Assembly: GCF_009796285.1 (NCBI RefSeq)
Contig: NZ_CP047020.1
Span: 1,860,001-1,924,000 of the forward strand
Source of the DNA: Streptomyces broussonetiae
GTDB lineage: Bacteria > Actinomycetota > Actinomycetes > Streptomycetales > Streptomycetaceae
Length of the DNA: 64,000 bases
Reading direction: 5' to 3'
The notes under the pieces are model-generated. The model made no database searches. It was not told the origin of the DNA and saw only the letters and a list, made by a program, of their open reading frames with translations. Of the stretch, positions 38,301-50,822 are shown one piece after another. The stretch's first letter is position 1; every line of letters starts with the position of its first letter. Both the position numbers and the translations under genes were made by a program.

Positions 38301-41300
38301 GCGTCGTGCAGGGCGGTGACGGCATCGGCGAAGCGGACGGCCTCACGGGCGTGCCGTACCCAGTACTCGGGCGTGCACAGCTCGTCGGGGTCGGCCGGGG
38401 CACCGGTGAGGGTGGACACCAGCGGGATGCGCAGCCTGCCGTACGACAGCGAGGCGGCGATCTCGCGGAACTCCTGCAGCATCGGCTCCATCAGAGCCGA
38501 GTGGAAGGCGTGGCTGACGGCCAGTTCCTTGGTGCGTTCGAAGCGGGCGGCCAGGGCGCGGGCCGCTTCGGCGGGGCCGGAGACGACGACCGACGTGGGC
38601 CCGTTGACGGCGGCGATGCCCACCCCGTCGCCCAGCAGCGCAGCGACCTCGTCCTCGGTGGCGTTGACGGCGATCATCGCGCCGCCCTCGGGCAGGGCCT
38701 GCATGAGGCGTCCCCGGGCGGCGACGAGCGTGCAGGCGTCCTTCAGGTCGAGCACGCCCGCGACATGGGCGGCGGCGAACTCGCCGACGGAGTGCCCGGC
38801 GAGCAGGTCGGGCCGGACGCCGAAGGACTCCAGCAGCCGGTACAGGGCCACTTCGACGGCGAACAGCGCGGGCTGGGTGTACTCGGTGCGCTCCAGAAGC
38901 CCGGCGGAGTCCAGGACCTCGGCGAGCGGCCGGTCCAGCAGCGGGTTCAGGTGAGCGCAGACCTCGTCGAAGGCGGCGGCGAAGGCGGGGAACGCCGCCG
39001 CGAGGCGGGTGCCCATGCCCGGCAGCTGCGAGCCCTGGCCGGAGAAGAGGAAGGCTAGCCGTCCGTCGGCGGCGGTGCCGAGGACTCCGGCCTGCGGGGT
39101 ACGGCCCTGCGCCAACGCCCGTACGCCGGCGGTCAGTTCGTCGCGGGTGCGACCGAGGACGGCGGCCCGGTGGACGAGCCGGGTACGGGCGTGGGCCAGC
39201 GCACCGGCGAGGCGGTACGGGTCGGTGTCCGCGGTGGCGGACAGGTGCTCCAGCAGCCGGGCGGCCTGGGCGCGCAGGGCGTCCGGGGTGTGGCCGGAGA
39301 GCAGCCATGGCACGGCGGCGGTCGCCGGGGTGGCGGGCTCCTGGACCGGCTCCGGCTCGGGCGCGGCCTCGATGATCACATGGGCGTTGGTGCCGGAGAT
39401 GCCGAAGGAGGAGATGCCGGCGCGGCGCGGGCGCCCCGGGTCGGGCCAGGAACGGTTCTCGGTGAGCAGGCGGACGCCCGCGCCCTCCCACTCCACGTGC
39501 CGGGACGGCCGGTCGACGCCGAGGCTGGCCGGCAGGGTCTCGTTGCGGATGGCCTCGACCATCTTGATGACCCCGGCGACACCGGCGGCGGCCTGGGTGT
39601 GGCCCAGGTTGGACTTGACCGAGCCGAGCCACAGCGGGCTGTCCTCGGTGTGCTCGGCGCCGTAGGTGGCGATCAGCGCCTGCGCCTCGATGGGGTCGCC
39701 GAGGGTGGTGCCGGTGCCGTGGGCCTCGACCACGTCGACGTCGGCCGCCCGGAGCCCGGCCGCCTGCAGTGCACGGCGGATGACGCGCTGCTGGGCGGGG
39801 CCGTTCGGGGCACTGATGCCGTTGGAGGCACCGTCCTGGTTGACGGCGGTGCCGCGCAGTACGGCGAGGATGTTGTGGCCGCGCCGGCGGGCGTCGGACA
39901 GGCGCTCCAGCAGCAGCACGCCGGCGCCCTCGCCGAACCCGGTGCCGTCGGCGGCGTCCGCGAACGGCCTGCAGCGGCCGTCTCGGGCCAGGCCCCGGTG
40001 CCGGCTGAACTCGACGAAGGTGCCCGGGGTGGCCATGACGGTCACGCCGCCGGCCAGCGCCAGCGAGCAGTCGCCCTGCCGCAGGGCCTGGGCGGCCAGG
40101 TGCAGCGCCACCAGCGACGAGGAGCAGGCCGTGTCGACCGACAGGGTCGGCCCCTCCAGGCCCAGGGTGTAGGCGACCCGGCCGGAGACCACGCTGCCGG
40201 AGCCGAAGCTGCCGAAGTAGTCGTGGTACATCACGCCCGCGAACACACCGGTGTCGGAGCCGCGCAGGGTGGCGGGGTCGATGGCGGCCCGCTCCAGCGC
40301 CTCCCACGAGGTCTCCAGCAGCAGCCGCTGCTGCGGGTCGGTGACCTCCGCCTCCTCGTCGTCCATGGCGAAGAACGCCGGGTCGAAGTCGGCGGCGTCG
40401 TACAGGAAGGCGCCGTGCCGGGTGTAGCTGGTGCCGGGCCGGTCCAGGGTCGGGTCGTAGAGGTTCTCGACGTCCCAGCCGCGGTCGGTCGGGAACTCGC
40501 CGACGGCGTCGCGGCCTTCGGCCACCAGCCGCCACAGGTCCTCCGGCGAGGCGACGCTGCCGGGGAAGCGACAGGCCATGCCGATGACGGCGATCGGTTC
40601 GTCGGCGGCGGCAGCGCTGCGGGACGCCGGGCTGCGCGTCACCTCGGCGAGCGTACCGGTGAGTTCACCGAGCAGATGGGCGGCGAGTTCGGCGGGGGTG
40701 GGGTGGTCGAACACCAGGGTGGCGGGCAGCCGCAGGCCGGTCGCCGCCGAGAGCCGGTTGCGCAGTTCCACGGCCGCCAGCGAGTCGAAGCCCAGCTCCC
40801 TGAAGGCGAGGGTGCGGCCGACGTCCTGCGTGGAGCGGTAGCCGAGGATGGTCGCCACGTGGTTCTGCACGAGTGCGGTGAGGAAGGGCTCCCGTTCCCC
40901 CTCCAGCAGTCCGGCGAGCCGCTCCCGCAGGGCGTCGGCGCCGCCGGCTCCGCTCTGCCCGCCGGCCGCACCGGCCCGGCGCACGGGCACCAGGGCCCGC
41001 AGCAGCGGAGCCAGGCCCTCGCCCTGGGCGCGCAGGGCCGCCAGGTCCAGCTTCACCGGCAGCACGGCCGGATCGGCGCCGCGCACCGCGGCGTCGAAGA
41101 GGGCGACGCCCTCGTCGGTCTCCAGCGGGGCGACACCGCCGCGGGAGATGCGGGTGAGGTCCGTCTCGTCGAGGGTGCCGGTCATGCCGCCCGCCTGTGC
41201 CCACAGGCCCCAGGCCAGGGAGTGCGCGGGCAGTCCGAGGGTCCGGCGGTGTACGGCGAGCGCGTCGAGGTAGGCGTTGGCGGCGGCGTAGTTGGCCTGG

Positions 41301-44300
41301 CCCGGCGAGCCGAGGGTGGCGGCGGACGAGGAGAAGAGCACGAACGCCGACAGGTCGAGGTCCGCGGTGAGTTCGTGCAGGTTCCAGGCGGCGTCGACCT
41401 TCGGCCGGAACACGGTGTCGATCCGCTCCGGGGTCAGCGAGGTGAGCACGCCGTCGGCGAGGACACCGGCCGCGTGGATCACGGCGGTCAGCGGTCGGTC
41501 GGCCGGTACGGCATCCAGGACGGCGGCGAGCGCGGCCCGGTCGGCGACGTCGCAGGCGACGGACGTCACCTCGGCGCCCAGCTCGGTGAGTTCGGCGACG
41601 AGGCCGGCGGTGTTGCCGCTGCGGCTGAGCAGCAGCAGGTGCCGTACGTCCCGGACGGCGACCAGATGCCGGGCGAGGATCCCGCCGAGGGCGCCGGTGG
41701 CGCCGGTGAGCAGGACGGTGCCGGTGCCCAGGCCGGGGCTCTCGCTCGCGTCCGGTCCCTCGGTGACGCGGGTGAGCCGGGGCACCAGCCAGGCTCCCTC
41801 GCGCAGGGCCAGGTGCGGCTCGGCGATGGCGACCGCCTCGGCGAGGCGTGCGGTGTCCACCTCCTCGTCGGCCTCGACGAGGACGATCCGGCCGGGGTTC
41901 TCCGACTGGGCCGAGCGGACCAGTCCGCCGACCGCGGCTCCCGCCGGGTCGGTGCCGGCGACGACCACGAGGTTGCGGTCGTCGCCGGCGAGCCGGGCGC
42001 GCAGCTCGTCCAGGACCGTGTCGACGGCCGCCCGGACCGCGGCGGCGCCGACCCCGGCCGGGGCCCGCACCACCTCCGCCGCCTCGGCGGGCTGCGTGGC
42101 CGAAGGTGCCGGCACCCAGTCGACCCGGTACAGCCCGCCCGCGCGGGCCGAGCCGGACGCGGCCTCGAGCGCCTCGGTCCTGAGGGGCCGCAGGGTGAGC
42201 GAGTCGACGGTGGCGACGGGCACGCCCGTGGGGTCGGCGAGGGTGAGGGAGACGGTGCCCTCGCCGGTGGGCCGGACACGGACACGCAGCGCACTCGCGC
42301 CGGTGGCATGCAGCCGCACCCCGGACCAGGCGAACGGCAGCAGTGCCTGTTCGCCCGCCGCGTCGGTGAGGCCGACGGTGTGCAGGGCGGCGTCCGACAG
42401 GGCCGGGTGCAGCCCGAAGCCGTCGGGTGCGGCGTCGGTGGCGACCTCCGCGTACAGGCCGTCCACGGTGCGCCAGGCGGCGCGCAGGCCCTGGAAGAGC
42501 GGGCCGTAGCCGAGGCCGAGGGCGGCGAGTTCGTCGTACAGGCCGTCGAGGCTCACGGCCTCGGCGCCCTGCGGGGGCCATGCGGTGAGCGGGTCGGAGT
42601 CGGCCGGGAGGGTGCCGGTCGGGGCGAGGAGGCCGTCGGCGTGCCGGGTCCAGGGGAGTTCCTCGTCCGGGCTCTCCGGACGGGACCAGATGGTGACCGG
42701 GCGGGTGTCCCCCTCGGGTGCGCCGACGGCGACCTGGAGCTGGACGGCGCCGTGGTCGGGCAGGACCAGCGGGGCGTGCAGGGTGAGTTCGGCGATGTCG
42801 CCGCAGCCGACCTGGTCACCGGCGCGCAGGGCGAGTTCGAGGTGCCCGGTGCCGGGGAAGAGCAGCCGGCCGCCGACCCGGTGGTCCGCCAGCCAGGGCT
42901 GGGTGCCGGGTGAGAGGCGTCCGGTGAGGACGGCGCCCTCGCTGTCGGCCCGTACCATCGCGGCGCCGAGCAGGGCGTGGTCGGTGGGGGCGAGTCCGGC
43001 GGAGGTGACGTCGGCGCCGGTCGCGGTGGAGTCGAGCCAGTACCACTCGCGCTGGAAGGCATACCCGGGCAGCGGGACGCGGCGCGGGCGGCGGCCCTCG
43101 GCGACGGCGGCCCAGTCGACGTCGGCGCCGTGGGTGAACGCCTCGCCGAGGGCGATCAGCATCCGGTCGCGGCCGCCTTCGTCACGGCGCAGGGAGCCCA
43201 CGGCGGCCACGGCGTCGTCGGTCTCCTGGATGCCGACGGTCAGCACGGGGTGCGGGCTGGACTCGATGAACAGCTGGTGGCCGTCGGTGACGGCGGCGCG
43301 CACGGCGTCCTCGAAGAGCACGGTTCCGCGCAGGTTGGTGTACCAGTACCCGGCGCCGAGTTCCGTGGTGTCGACCGGGCCGCCGGTGACGGTCGAGTAG
43401 AACGGCACCTGGGTGGCGCGTGGCTCGATGCCGTCGAGGACGTCGGCGAGGCGCTCGCGCAGGGTCTCGACGTGGGCACTGTGGGAGGCGTAGTCCACGG
43501 GCAGACGCTTGGCGCGGACCTTCTCCTCCCGCAGCCGGCCGAGGAGTTCGTCGAGGGCGTCGGGGTCGCCGGACACCACCGTGGAGGCGGCGCCGTTGAC
43601 GGCGGCGACGGACAGCCGGCCGTCCCAGGCGGTGAGCCGGGCGCGGACCGCGTCGGCGCCCTCGGCCACGGACATCATGCCGCCGGAGCCGGAGAGCAGT
43701 TCGGCGATGGCCTGCGAGCGCAGGGCGACGACCCGGGCGCCGTCCTGGAGGGACAGGGCGCCGACCGCGCAGGCGGCGGCGATCTCGCCCTGGGAGTGTC
43801 CGATGACGGCGGCCGGGGTGACGCCGTACGCGCTCCAGGTGTGCGCCAGGGACACCATCACCGCCCACAGCAGCGGCTGGACGACGTCGACGCGGTCGAG
43901 GTCGCCGCGCAGCTCGGTGTGGAAGTCCCAGTCGGTGTACGGCGCGAGGGCGGCGGCGCACTCGGCCATGCGGGCAGCGAACACCGGGGATTCGTCGAGC
44001 AGTCGGGTGGCCATGCCGGACCACTGGGAGCCCTGGCCGGGGAAGACGAACACGGGCCGGGCGCGGCCGGCGGCGGTGCCCTGGACGAGGGTGCGGGCGG
44101 TGGTGCCGTCGGCCAGCGCGGCCAGGGCTTCGCGCAGTTCGGCCGGGTCGGCGCCGGTGATCGCGGCCCGGTGCGGGAAGCGGGCGCGGGCGGTGGCGAG
44201 CGACCAGCCGATGTCGGAGGGGGACGGCTCGCAGTGGGTGTCGAGGTGGCCGAGCAGGGCCGCGGCCTGGCCGGAGAGCGCGGCGGGCGTCTTGGCGGTG

Positions 44301-47300
44301 AGCAGCCACGGGACGGCGAGACCCTCGGGTCCGCCGTGCGGGGGCTCGGCGGGGGCGGGCGGTGCCTGTTCGAGGATGACGTGCGCGTTGGTGCCGGAGA
44401 TGCCGAAGGAGGACACACCGGCCCGGCGCGGCCGCCCGTGCTGGGGCCAGTCCTGCTGCTCGGTCAGCAGCCGCACCTGACCGGCGTCCCAGTCGACCTT
44501 CGTGGACGGCCGGTCGACGTGCAGGGTCTGCGGCAGGATCCCGTGCCGCATGGCCATCACCATCTTGATGACGCCGGCGACACCGGCGGCGGCCTGGGTG
44601 TGCCCGATGTTGGACTTGACCGAGCCGAGCCACAGCGGGGTGTCCTCGGGGCGTTCCCGGCCGTAGGTGGCCAGCAGCGCCTGCGCCTCGATCGGGTCGC
44701 CCAGCGTCGTACCGGTACCGTGGGCCTCCACGATGTCCACGTCGGCGGTGGTGAGGCGGGCGTTCTCCAGGGCTTCGAGGATGACGCGTTCCTGGGAGGG
44801 GCCGTTGGGGGCGGTCAGGCCGTTGGAGGCACCGTCCTGGTTGACGGCGGTACCACGGACCACGGCGAGCACCTCGTGCCCGTTGCGGCGGGCGTCGGAC
44901 AGCCGCTCCACCACCATGACGCCGACGCCCTCGCCCCACACGGTGCCGCCCGCCGCGTCGGCGAAGGCGCGGGTGCGGGCGTCCGGGGCGAGCGCGCCCT
45001 GCCGGCTGAACTCGATGAACGTCTCCGGGGTGGCCATCACGGCGACACCGCCGACCAGCGCGAGGCTGGACTCGCCCTGCCGCAGCGACTGCGCGGCCAG
45101 GTGCAGCGCCACCAGCGAGGAGGAGCAGGCCGTGTCGACGGAGAGCGACGGACCCTCCAGGCCCAGGGTGTAGGCGATGCGCCCGGAGATGATGCTGCCG
45201 GAGCCGAAGCTGCCGAAGTAGTCGTGGTACTGGACACCGGCGAACACACCGGTGCGGCTGCCCTTGAGGGTGTGCGGGTCGATGCCCGCGCTTTCCAGCG
45301 CGTCCCAGGACACCTCCAGCAGCAGCCGCTGCTGTGGGTCCATGACGAGGGCTTCCTTGGGGCTGATGCCGAAGAACGGGGCGTCGAACTCGCCCGCGTC
45401 GTGCAGGAATCCGCCCTCGCCGACGTAGGAGGTGTCGGGCCGCTGCCGGCCGGCGTCGACGATGCGGTCCACGTCCCAGCCCCGGTTGGCGGGGAAGGGG
45501 GTGATGGCGTCGGTGCCGTCGGCGACCAGCCGCCACAGGTCCTCGGGACTGCGGACGTCGCCCGGGTAGCGGCACGCCAGACCCACGATGGCAAGCGGCT
45601 CGTCCGCGCGGGCCGTCACGGTACGACGGGCCCGGCGGGTTCCGGCGCGGGCGCCGCCGACCAGGGTGCCGAGGTGGGCGGCGAGCGCCTCGGGGGACGG
45701 GTGGTCGAAGACGAGGGTGGCGCTCAGCCGCTGGTCCAGCTCGGCGGAGAGGGAGTTGCGCAGCTCGATGGCGGCGAGCGAGTCGAAGCCGAGGTCCTTG
45801 AAGGCCCGATCGCTCTCCACGCCGCCGGGGTCGGCGTGGCCGAGCACGGCGGCCACGTGGGTGCGGACGGTGTGCAGCAACGCCTCGGCGCGCTCCTCGT
45901 CCCCGAGGCCGGCCATCCGCTCGGCGAAGCCGGTGTCGGCCCCCTCGGCGGCGGCTGCCCGGCGCACCGAGCGGCCCGCGAGCGCACGGAAGACCGATGC
46001 GAGGCCGCTGCCCTGGGCGCGCAGCGCAGGCAGGCTGAGCCGCACCGGTGCCACCGCGGGGCGGCCGACGCGCACGGCCAGGTCGAACAGGGCGGTGCCC
46101 TCCTCGGCCGACAGCGCGGTCATGCCGCCACGCGCCATCCGGGCGCGGTCGGCCTCGTCCAGGGAGCTGGTCATGCCGCCGGACGGGGCCCACGGGCCCC
46201 ACGCCAGGGACAGCGCGGGCGCCCCCTGGGCCCGACGGTGCGCGGCGAGGGCGTCCAGGAGGGCGTTGGCGGCGGCGTAGTTGCCCTGGCCCGGGGCGCC
46301 GACGGTGCCGGCGACGGACGAGAACAGCACGAACGCCGAAAGCCCGTCCGTGAGTTCGTGCAGGTGCAGGGCGCCGAGCGCCTTCGGTGCAAGGACCCTG
46401 TCGAGCCGCTCGGGGGTGAGCGAGGCGACCACGCCGTCGTCCAGGATGCCGGCGGCGTGCACGACCGCGGTGAGCGGGTGCTCGGCCGGGATGCCGGCCA
46501 GCGCGGCGGCGAGGGCGTCGCGGTCGGCGACGTCGCAGGCGTGGGCGGTCGCGGTGGCGCCGAGGCCGGCGAGTTCGGCGATCAGGTCGCTCGAGTTGCC
46601 CGAACGGCTGAGCAGCGCGAGGTGACGAACGCCGTACGCGGTGACCAGGTGCCGGGCGAGCACCGGGCCGAGGCCGCCGGTGGCGCCGGTGAGGAGGACC
46701 GTGCCCTCGGGATCAAGACCCAACCCGGCTGGTTCCTGCGGCATTTCGGTGCGTACGAGACGCGCCGCGTACGCGGCGCCGGAGCGCAGTGCGACCTGCG
46801 GTTCGCCGGAGGCGAGGACGGCGGGCAGGACGGACGCGGCATCCGTGCCCGGTGCGAGGTCGAGCAGCACGTACCGGTCCGGGTTCTCCGACTGCGCGGA
46901 CCGCACCAGGCCCCACACGGCCGCGCCGGCCAGGTCGGACACGTCCTCGCCCGCGACACTCACCGCGCCATGGGTGACCACGGCCAGCGGGCGCGGGTCG
47001 TCGTCCTGGAGGGCCGCGAGCGCGCTGTGCAGCGTTTCCCGTACGGCGGCCGCGTCGGTGCCCGGTGTGCTGTGCAGCACCCGGTGGTCGGTGTCGGGGG
47101 CGTCGATCCCCAGGGGCAGCGGCTGCCATTCGAGGGTGAACAGGGCGTCCGCGGTGGTGTCCCGGGCCGCACGCAGGTTGGTGAGGGGGCGGGAGGCCAG
47201 CGAGGTGACCGTGGCGACCGGGGCGCCGGTGGCGTCGGCCAGGTCGACGGCGAAGGCGTCCGGTCCGGCGGGCACCAGCCGCGCTCGCAGCACGGAGGCG

Positions 47301-50300
47301 CCGACGGCGTGCAGGGTGACGCCCGCGAACATGAAGGGCAGCCGGGCGGTGTCGTCGGCGGAGCCGTCGCCGAGCAGTGCCAGGGAGTGCAGGGCCGCGT
47401 CGAAGGCGGCGGGGTGCAGGCCGAAGCGGGGCGCGTCGGCGGCGGGCCGCTCGGGCAGTCGTACCTCGGCGAACACCTCCTCGCCGCGCCGCCAGGCGGC
47501 CGTCAGGGCCCGGAAGCCGGGGCCGTACTCCAGTCCGGCGGCGGCGTGCCGCTCGTACAGGCCGGTGGTGTCGAGGGGTTCGGCGTCCTCGGGGGGCCAG
47601 ACGTCCAGGCGGGTGCCGGGGGTGTCGGTGCCGGCGGCGAGGAGGCCGGAGGCGTGCAGCGTCCACGGCTCGTCGGCGGGCAGGCTCTCGGCGCGGGCGT
47701 ACACCTGTACCGTACGGGCGCCGGAGGCGTCCGGTGCCCCGACCGCGACCTGGACGCGCACACCGTCGTCCGCGGGCAGCACCAGCGGTACTTCCAGGGC
47801 CAGTTCCTCCAGGCGGCCGCAGCCGACCTGGTCGCCGGCCCGGACGGCGAGTTCGACCATGGCGGTGCCGGGGACGACGACCGAGCCGCCGACGACGTGG
47901 TCGGCGATCCAGGCGTGCGTGCGCACCGAGAGCCGGCCGGTGAGTACGGCGCCGTCGGAGTCGGCCAGCATCGTGGCCGCGCCGAGCAGGGGGTGGTCGG
48001 CGGAGTCCAGTCCGGCGGAGCCGACGTCGCCGACGGTGGTGGCAGTCTCGGGCCAGAACCGCTCGCGCTGGAAGGCGGTGGTGGGCAGGTCGACGGTGCG
48101 GGCGCCGGTGAACAGCGCGGTCCAGTCCACGGCCGACCCGCCGGTGTACATGCGGGCGACGGCGGTGAGCAGAGTCTGCGTCTCGTCGTGCTCGCGGCGG
48201 GTGGCGGCGGCGAGCACGGCGTCGGATTCCGTGCCGTCTGCGGCCAGGCACTCGCGGGCCATGGCGGTCAGCACGGCGTCGGGGCCGAGTTCGAGGAAGC
48301 GGGTGACGTCCTCGGCGGCGAGGGCGCGTATCCCGTCGTGGAAGCGGACGGCCTCGCGTACATGGCGTACCCAGTACTCGGGGGTGGCGAGGTCCTGGGT
48401 GGCGAGGGAACCGGTGACGTTGGAGACCAGCGGGATCGTGGCCCGGTGGAAGGTCAGGGACGTGATGACCGACCGGAAGTCGGCCAGCATCGGCTCCATG
48501 AGCGGCGAGTGGAAGGCGTGCGAGACCTTGAGCCGCCGGCTCTTCTCGAAGCGGGCGGCCACCGCCTCGGCCTCGGCGGTGTCGCCCGAGATCACCACGG
48601 AGTCGGGGCCGTTGACGGCGGCGATGCCGACCCGCTCGGTGAGCAGCGGGCGGACCTCGTCCTCGGTGGCGCGTACGGCGATCATGGCGCCGCCCTCGGG
48701 CAGCGCCTGCATCAGCCGGCCGCGCGCGGCCACCAGGGTGGCTGCGTCCGGCAGGTCCAGGACGCCCGCGACATGGGCGGCGGCGATCTCGCCGATGGAG
48801 TGTCCGGCCAGGTAGTCGGGGGTCATGCCCCAGGACTCGACCAGCCGGTACAGCGCGACCTCGAAGGCGAACAGCGCGGTCTGGGTGCGGGCGGTGCGGT
48901 TCAGCGGCTCGGGGTCGTCGCCGAACATCACCTCGCGCAGGTCGTCGTCGAACAGCGCGCAGATCTCGTCGACGGTGCGGGCGAACACCGGGAAGTGTGC
49001 GTAGAGTCCGCGGCCCATGCCGGCGCGCTGCGAGCCCTGTCCGGTGAACAGGAAGGCGGTCTGCCCCTTGCGGACGCGGCCGAAGGCGGCGCCCCCACCG
49101 CCCTCGGCGATGCGCGTCGCCGCCTCGATCAGCGCGTCGCGGTCGGCGCCGAGGACCACGGCCCGGTACTGGTGGGCGGTGCGGGTGGCGGCCAGGGAGT
49201 GCGCCACGTCCTGCGGGGCCGACTCGCCGACGGCGGCCACCAGACGGGCCGCCTGCTCGCGCAGGGCGCGCTCGGTGCGGCCGGTGAGCACCCACGGGAC
49301 CAGGGGTGGTGCCGTGCGCGGCCCCGGCTCCGGCTCGGCCTGCGCCGGCTCCTCGGCGGGGGCCTCCTCCAGGATGGTGTGCGCGTTGGTGCCGCTGGCA
49401 CCGAAGGAGGAGACGGCGGCCCGGCGGGGGCGGCCGGGGTCGGTCCAGGGCCGGTTCTCGGTGAGCAGGCGGACCTGGCCCTGGTCCCAGTCGACCTTGG
49501 TGGACGGCTCGTCGGCGAACAGCGACTTGGGCAGGACCTGGTGCCGTATCGCCATGACGGCCTTGATGATGCCGGCGACGCCGGCGGCGGCCTGGGTGTG
49601 CCCGATGTTGGACTTGACCGAACCGAGCCACAACGGGGTGCCCTCCGGCCGGTCCTGGCCGTAGGTGGCCAGCAGGGCCTGCGCCTCGATCGGGTCGCCG
49701 AGGGTGGTGCCGGTGCCATGGGCCTCCAGGAGGTCCACGTCGGCCGGGACGAGCTGCGCGCCGGTGAGCGCGGCCCGGATGACGCGCTGCTGGGACGGCC
49801 CGTTGGGTGCGGTCAGGCCGTTGGATGCGCCGTCCTGGTTGACGGCGGAGCCACGGACGACGGCCAGCACCTCGTGGCCGTTGCGGCGGGCGTCGCTGAG
49901 CCGCTCCAGCACCAGCATGCCGGCGCCCTCGCTCCAGCTGGTGCCGTCGGCGGTGTCCGCGAAGGACTTGCTGCGGCCGTCGACAGCGAGGCCGCGCTGC
50001 CGGGAGAAGGCGATGAAGTTGCCCGGCGTGGACATCACGGTGGCGCCGCCCGCCAGGGCGAGCGTGCATTCCCTGTTGCGCAGCGCCTGGACGGCCAGGT
50101 GCACCGCGACGAGTGCCGAGGAGCAGGCGGTGTCGATGGTGACGGCCGGGCCCTCCAGACCCAGGGTGTAGGAGATGCGCCCGGAGATGACGGCGGCCAG
50201 CACACCGGTGCCGAGCGCCGCCTCGCTGTCCTGCGGCATCCTCGCCAACAGGTCCTTGTAGTCCTGGCCGTTGGTGCCCGCGAACACCCCGATCCGGCCG

Positions 50301-50740
50301 CCGTGCGCCGAGTCGGGGGCGATCCGGGCCCGCTCCAGGGCCTCCCACGACACCTCCAGCAGCAGCCGCTGCTGGGGGTCCATCGCGACCGCCTCGCGGG
50401 GGCTGATGCCGAAGAAGTCCGGTTCAAAGCCCGCCGCGTCGGCCAGGAAACCACCGCGCTTGACGTAGGTCTTGCCGGTGGCGTCCGGGTCGGGGTCGTA
50501 GATCCCGTCGACGTCCCAGCCCCGGTCGTCGGGGAAGTCACCGATGGCGTCGGTGCCGTCGTGGACGAGCCGCCAGAACTCCTCCGGGGTGGTGACGCCG
50601 CCGGGGAAGCGGCAGCTCATCCCGACGATGGCGATGGGTTCCCGGTCCTGGGTCTCCACCTCGCGCAGCCGCTGACGGGTCTGGGCCAGGTCGGCGGAGA
50701 CCCGCTTGAGGTAGGAGAGCAGCTTTTCGTCGTTGGTCAT
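35345..50740 (-). CDS. Trimodular type I PKS: three KS-AT-DH-KR-ACP modules
   Basis: 5131 aa, ATG 50740. N-terminal docking helix (1-30). Module A: KS (DTACSSA near 205), AT GHSIGE near 649 and HAFH near 744 (malonyl), [13 protein letters not shown] near 947, KR with LDD near 1347-1550, ACP near 1650. Module B: KS near 1712, AT GHSQGE near 2317 with YASH near 2419 (methylmalonyl, the only one in the window), [13 protein letters not shown] near 2620, KR LAD, ACP near 3317. Module C: KS near 3380 with an odd [10 protein letters not shown] segment, AT GHSVGE/HAFH (malonyl), [13 protein letters not shown] near 4273, KR LAD, Tyr in SGYAAGN, ACP near 5005. C-terminal docking tail with [14 protein letters not shown]. 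Predicted output: three conjugated double bonds, the middle one methyl-substituted. The module before the TE gene. Confidence 0.97.
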   Translation of the reverse strand: MTNDEKLLSYLKRVSADLAQTRQRLREVETQDREPIAIVGMSCRFPGGVTTPEEFWRLVHDGTDAIGDFPDDRGWDVDGIYDPDPDATGKTYVKRGGFLADAAGFEPDFFGISPREAVAMDPQQRLLLEVSWEALERARIAPDSAHGGRIGVFAGTNGQDYKDLLARMPQDSEAALGTGVLAAVISGRISYTLGLEGPAVTIDTACSSALVAVHLAVQALRNRECTLALAGGATVMSTPGNFIAFSRQRGLAVDGRSKSFADTADGTSWSEGAGMLVLERLSDARRNGHEVLAVVRGSAVNQDGASNGLTAPNGPSQQRVIRAALTGAQLVPADVDLLEAHGTGTTLGDPIEAQALLATYGQDRPEGTPLWLGSVKSNIGHTQAAAGVAGIIKAVMAIRHQVLPKSLFADEPSTKVDWDQGQVRLLTENRPWTDPGRPRRAAVSSFGASGTNAHTILEEAPAEEPAQAEPEPGPRTAPPLVPWVLTGRTERALREQAARLVAAVGESAPQDVAHSLAATRTAHQYRAVVLGADRDALIEAATRIAEGGGGAAFGRVRKGQTAFLFTGQGSQRAGMGRGLYAHFPVFARTVDEICALFDDDLREVMFGDDPEPLNRTARTQTALFAFEVALYRLVESWGMTPDYLAGHSIGEIAAAHVAGVLDLPDAATLVAARGRLMQALPEGGAMIAVRATEDEVRPLLTERVGIAAVNGPDSVVISGDTAEAEAVAARFEKSRRLKVSHAFHSPLMEPMLADFRSVITSLTFHRATIPLVSNVTGSLATQDLATPEYWVRHVREAVRFHDGIRALAAEDVTRFLELGPDAVLTAMARECLAADGTESDAVLAAATRREHDETQTLLTAVARMYTGGSAVDWTALFTGARTVDLPTTAFQRERFWPETATTVGDVGSAGLDSADHPLLGAATMLADSDGAVLTGRLSVRTHAWIADHVVGGSVVVPGTAMVELAVRAGDQVGCGRLEELALEVPLVLPADDGVRVQVAVGAPDASGARTVQVYARAESLPADEPWTLHASGLLAAGTDTPGTRLDVWPPEDAEPLDTTGLYERHAAAGLEYGPGFRALTAAWRRGEEVFAEVRLPERPAADAPRFGLHPAAFDAALHSLALLGDGSADDTARLPFMFAGVTLHAVGASVLRARLVPAGPDAFAVDLADATGAPVATVTSLASRPLTNLRAARDTTADALFTLEWQPLPLGIDAPDTDHRVLHSTPGTDAAAVRETLHSALAALQDDDPRPLAVVTHGAVSVAGEDVSDLAGAAVWGLVRSAQSENPDRYVLLDLAPGTDAASVLPAVLASGEPQVALRSGAAYAARLVRTEMPQEPAGLGLDPEGTVLLTGATGGLGPVLARHLVTAYGVRHLALLSRSGNSSDLIAELAGLGATATAHACDVADRDALAAALAGIPAEHPLTAVVHAAGILDDGVVASLTPERLDRVLAPKALGALHLHELTDGLSAFVLFSSVAGTVGAPGQGNYAAANALLDALAAHRRAQGAPALSLAWGPWAPSGGMTSSLDEADRARMARGGMTALSAEEGTALFDLAVRVGRPAVAPVRLSLPALRAQGSGLASVFRALAGRSVRRAAAAEGADTGFAERMAGLGDEERAEALLHTVRTHVAAVLGHADPGGVESDRAFKDLGFDSLAAIELRNSLSAELDQRLSATLVFDHPSPEALAAHLGTLVGGARAGTRRARRTVTARADEPLAIVGLACRYPGDVRSPEDLWRLVADGTDAITPFPANRGWDVDRIVDAGRQRPDTSYVGEGGFLHDAGEFDAPFFGISPKEALVMDPQQRLLLEVSWDALESAGIDPHTLKGSRTGVFAGVQYHDYFGSFGSGSIISGRIAYTLGLEGPSLSVDTACSSSLVALHLAAQSLRQGESSLALVGGVAVMATPETFIEFSRQGALAPDARTRAFADAAGGTVWGEGVGVMVVERLSDARRNGHEVLAVVRGTAVNQDGASNGLTAPNGPSQERVILEALENARLTTADVDIVEAHGTGTTLGDPIEAQALLATYGRERPEDTPLWLGSVKSNIGHTQAAAGVAGVIKMVMAMRHGILPQTLHVDRPSTKVDWDAGQVRLLTEQQDWPQHGRPRRAGVSSFGISGTNAHVILEQAPPAPAEPPHGGPEGLAVPWLLTAKTPAALSGQAAALLGHLDTHCEPSPSDIGWSLATARARFPHRAAITGADPAELREALAALADGTTARTLVQGTAAGRARPVFVFPGQGSQWSGMATRLLDESPVFAARMAECAAALAPYTDWDFHTELRGDLDRVDVVQPLLWAVMVSLAHTWSAYGVTPAAVIGHSQGEIAAACAVGALSLQDGARVVALRSQAIAELLSGSGGMMSVAEGADAVRARLTAWDGRLSVAAVNGAASTVVSGDPDALDELLGRLREEKVRAKRLPVDYASHSAHVETLRERLADVLDGIEPRATQVPFYSTVTGGPVDTTELGAGYWYTNLRGTVLFEDAVRAAVTDGHQLFIESSPHPVLTVGIQETDDAVAAVGSLRRDEGGRDRMLIALGEAFTHGADVDWAAVAEGRRPRRVPLPGYAFQREWYWLDSTATGADVTSAGLAPTDHALLGAAMVRADSEGAVLTGRLSPGTQPWLADHRVGGRLLFPGTGHLELALRAGDQVGCGDIAELTLHAPLVLPDHGAVQLQVAVGAPEGDTRPVTIWSRPESPDEELPWTRHADGLLAPTGTLPADSDPLTAWPPQGAEAVSLDGLYDELAALGLGYGPLFQGLRAAWRTVDGLYAEVATDAAPDGFGLHPALSDAALHTVGLTDAAGEQALLPFAWSGVRLHATGASALRVRVRPTGEGTVSLTLADPTGVPVATVDSLTLRPLRTEALEAASGSARAGGLYRVDWVPAPSATQPAEAAEVVRAPAGVGAAAVRAAVDTVLDELRARLAGDDRNLVVVAGTDPAGAAVGGLVRSAQSENPGRIVLVEADEEVDTARLAEAVAIAEPHLALREGAWLVPRLTRVTEGPDASESPGLGTGTVLLTGATGALGGILARHLVAVRDVRHLLLLSRSGNTAGLVAELTELGAEVTSVACDVADRAALAAVLDAVPADRPLTAVIHAAGVLADGVLTSLTPERIDTVFRPKVDAAWNLHELTADLDLSAFVLFSSSAATLGSPGQANYAAANAYLDALAVHRRTLGLPAHSLAWGLWAQAGGMTGTLDETDLTRISRGGVAPLETDEGVALFDAAVRGADPAVLPVKLDLAALRAQGEGLAPLLRALVPVRRAGAAGGQSGAGGADALRERLAGLLEGEREPFLTALVQNHVATILGYRSTQDVGRTLAFRELGFDSLAAVELRNRLSAATGLRLPATLVFDHPTPAELAAHLLGELTGTLAEVTRSPASRSAAAADEPIAVIGMACRFPGSVASPEDLWRLVAEGRDAVGEFPTDRGWDVENLYDPTLDRPGTSYTRHGAFLYDAADFDPAFFAMDDEEAEVTDPQQRLLLETSWEALERAAIDPATLRGSDTGVFAGVMYHDYFGSFGSGSVVSGRVAYTLGLEGPTLSVDTACSSSLVALHLAAQALRQGDCSLALAGGVTVMATPGTFVEFSRHRGLARDGRCRPFADAADGTGFGEGAGVLLLERLSDARRRGHNILAVLRGTAVNQDGASNGISAPNGPAQQRVIRRALQAAGLRAADVDVVEAHGTGTTLGDPIEAQALIATYGAEHTEDSPLWLGSVKSNLGHTQAAAGVAGVIKMVEAIRNETLPASLGVDRPSRHVEWEGAGVRLLTENRSWPDPGRPRRAGISSFGISGTNAHVIIEAAPEPEPVQEPATPATAAVPWLLSGHTPDALRAQAARLLEHLSATADTDPYRLAGALAHARTRLVHRAAVLGRTRDELTAGVRALAQGRTPQAGVLGTAADGRLAFLFSGQGSQLPGMGTRLAAAFPAFAAAFDEVCAHLNPLLDRPLAEVLDSAGLLERTEYTQPALFAVEVALYRLLESFGVRPDLLAGHSVGEFAAAHVAGVLDLKDACTLVAARGRLMQALPEGGAMIAVNATEDEVAALLGDGVGIAAVNGPTSVVVSGPAEAARALAARFERTKELAVSHAFHSALMEPMLQEFREIAASLSYGRLRIPLVSTLTGAPADPDELCTPEYWVRHAREAVRFADAVTALHDAGVRHFAEVGPGSALTAAAGECLPDGAAVVPLLRKDREETEAFVAGLAALHVHGAAVDWTALLPHRDGSDLPTYAFQRSRHWMTGDLGLPRPAADHPLLGTAVELAGADGLLYTGRLSLAEHPWLADHSVGGVPLLPGTAFVEMALAAGGRVGCGTVEDLTVTEPLVLPEDGAVRLQCTVGEPDASGARAFRVHAAAADGDPWTAHATGLLRPAEERAAHDLAAWPPPGAEPVDLDGVYDRLAGLGAEYGPRFQGLVAAWRRGDETYAEVAVPTDGAAFGLHPALFDSALHAIGLRAGAEERMTLPFAWNGVELYTRGVSALRVRIAPAGTGAVRIEAADESGQPVARVASLSLREVDPQRIAAAAAGGHDDLFALDWAPLSVPAAPQAGRWTVLGAGSTELAGALAGEVAEVAVAAELTEAAEQAPDTVVLVHTGGDTPEAIRAGVRELLSQVQEWLADDRFAETTLVVATSGAGGPEGVTDPGAAAAWGLIRSAQSEHPDRLVLADLDDTDASRRLLPSAVASGEPQLALRNGMSNVPRLVRAPRAAAAAPADWSGGVLVTGGTGALGRLVARHLVTAHGAERLVLLSRSGPEGPGAAELGEELTALGAQVTIVACDAADRTALARVLDEHPVRAVVHTAGVLADAVLTSLTPERLDTVLRPKLDAAWNLHELTRERPLTAFVLFSSAAGLLGSPGQSGYAAGNTFLDALAVHRRSLGLPAVSLAWGAWAGSGGMADRLGDTDSRRMASGGVLALDAEAGLALFDTGVGRDEPVLLPARLDLAPREAARVAPLLRSLVRAPRRTGSGASAAVSALRRELAGLAPKERTERLLRLVRDEAGAVLGIEELANELPFKDLGFDSLTAVEFRNRLNEATGLRLTATLVFDHPTPAALTEHLAAELAPRPADGERDEADTVRAALAAIPVGRLREAGLLDSLLELAGLRPASQSAAAGEPSRAPIAAMDAESLISMALDDLVEDDDAL

Positions 50741-50822
50741 CGGGTGTCGCCACTCCTGTGCGAAGAGGTGGACTGCGGTGGGGCCGGGGTGTCAACGGGA
50801 GGGTGGGGTCAGGCCGAACCGG

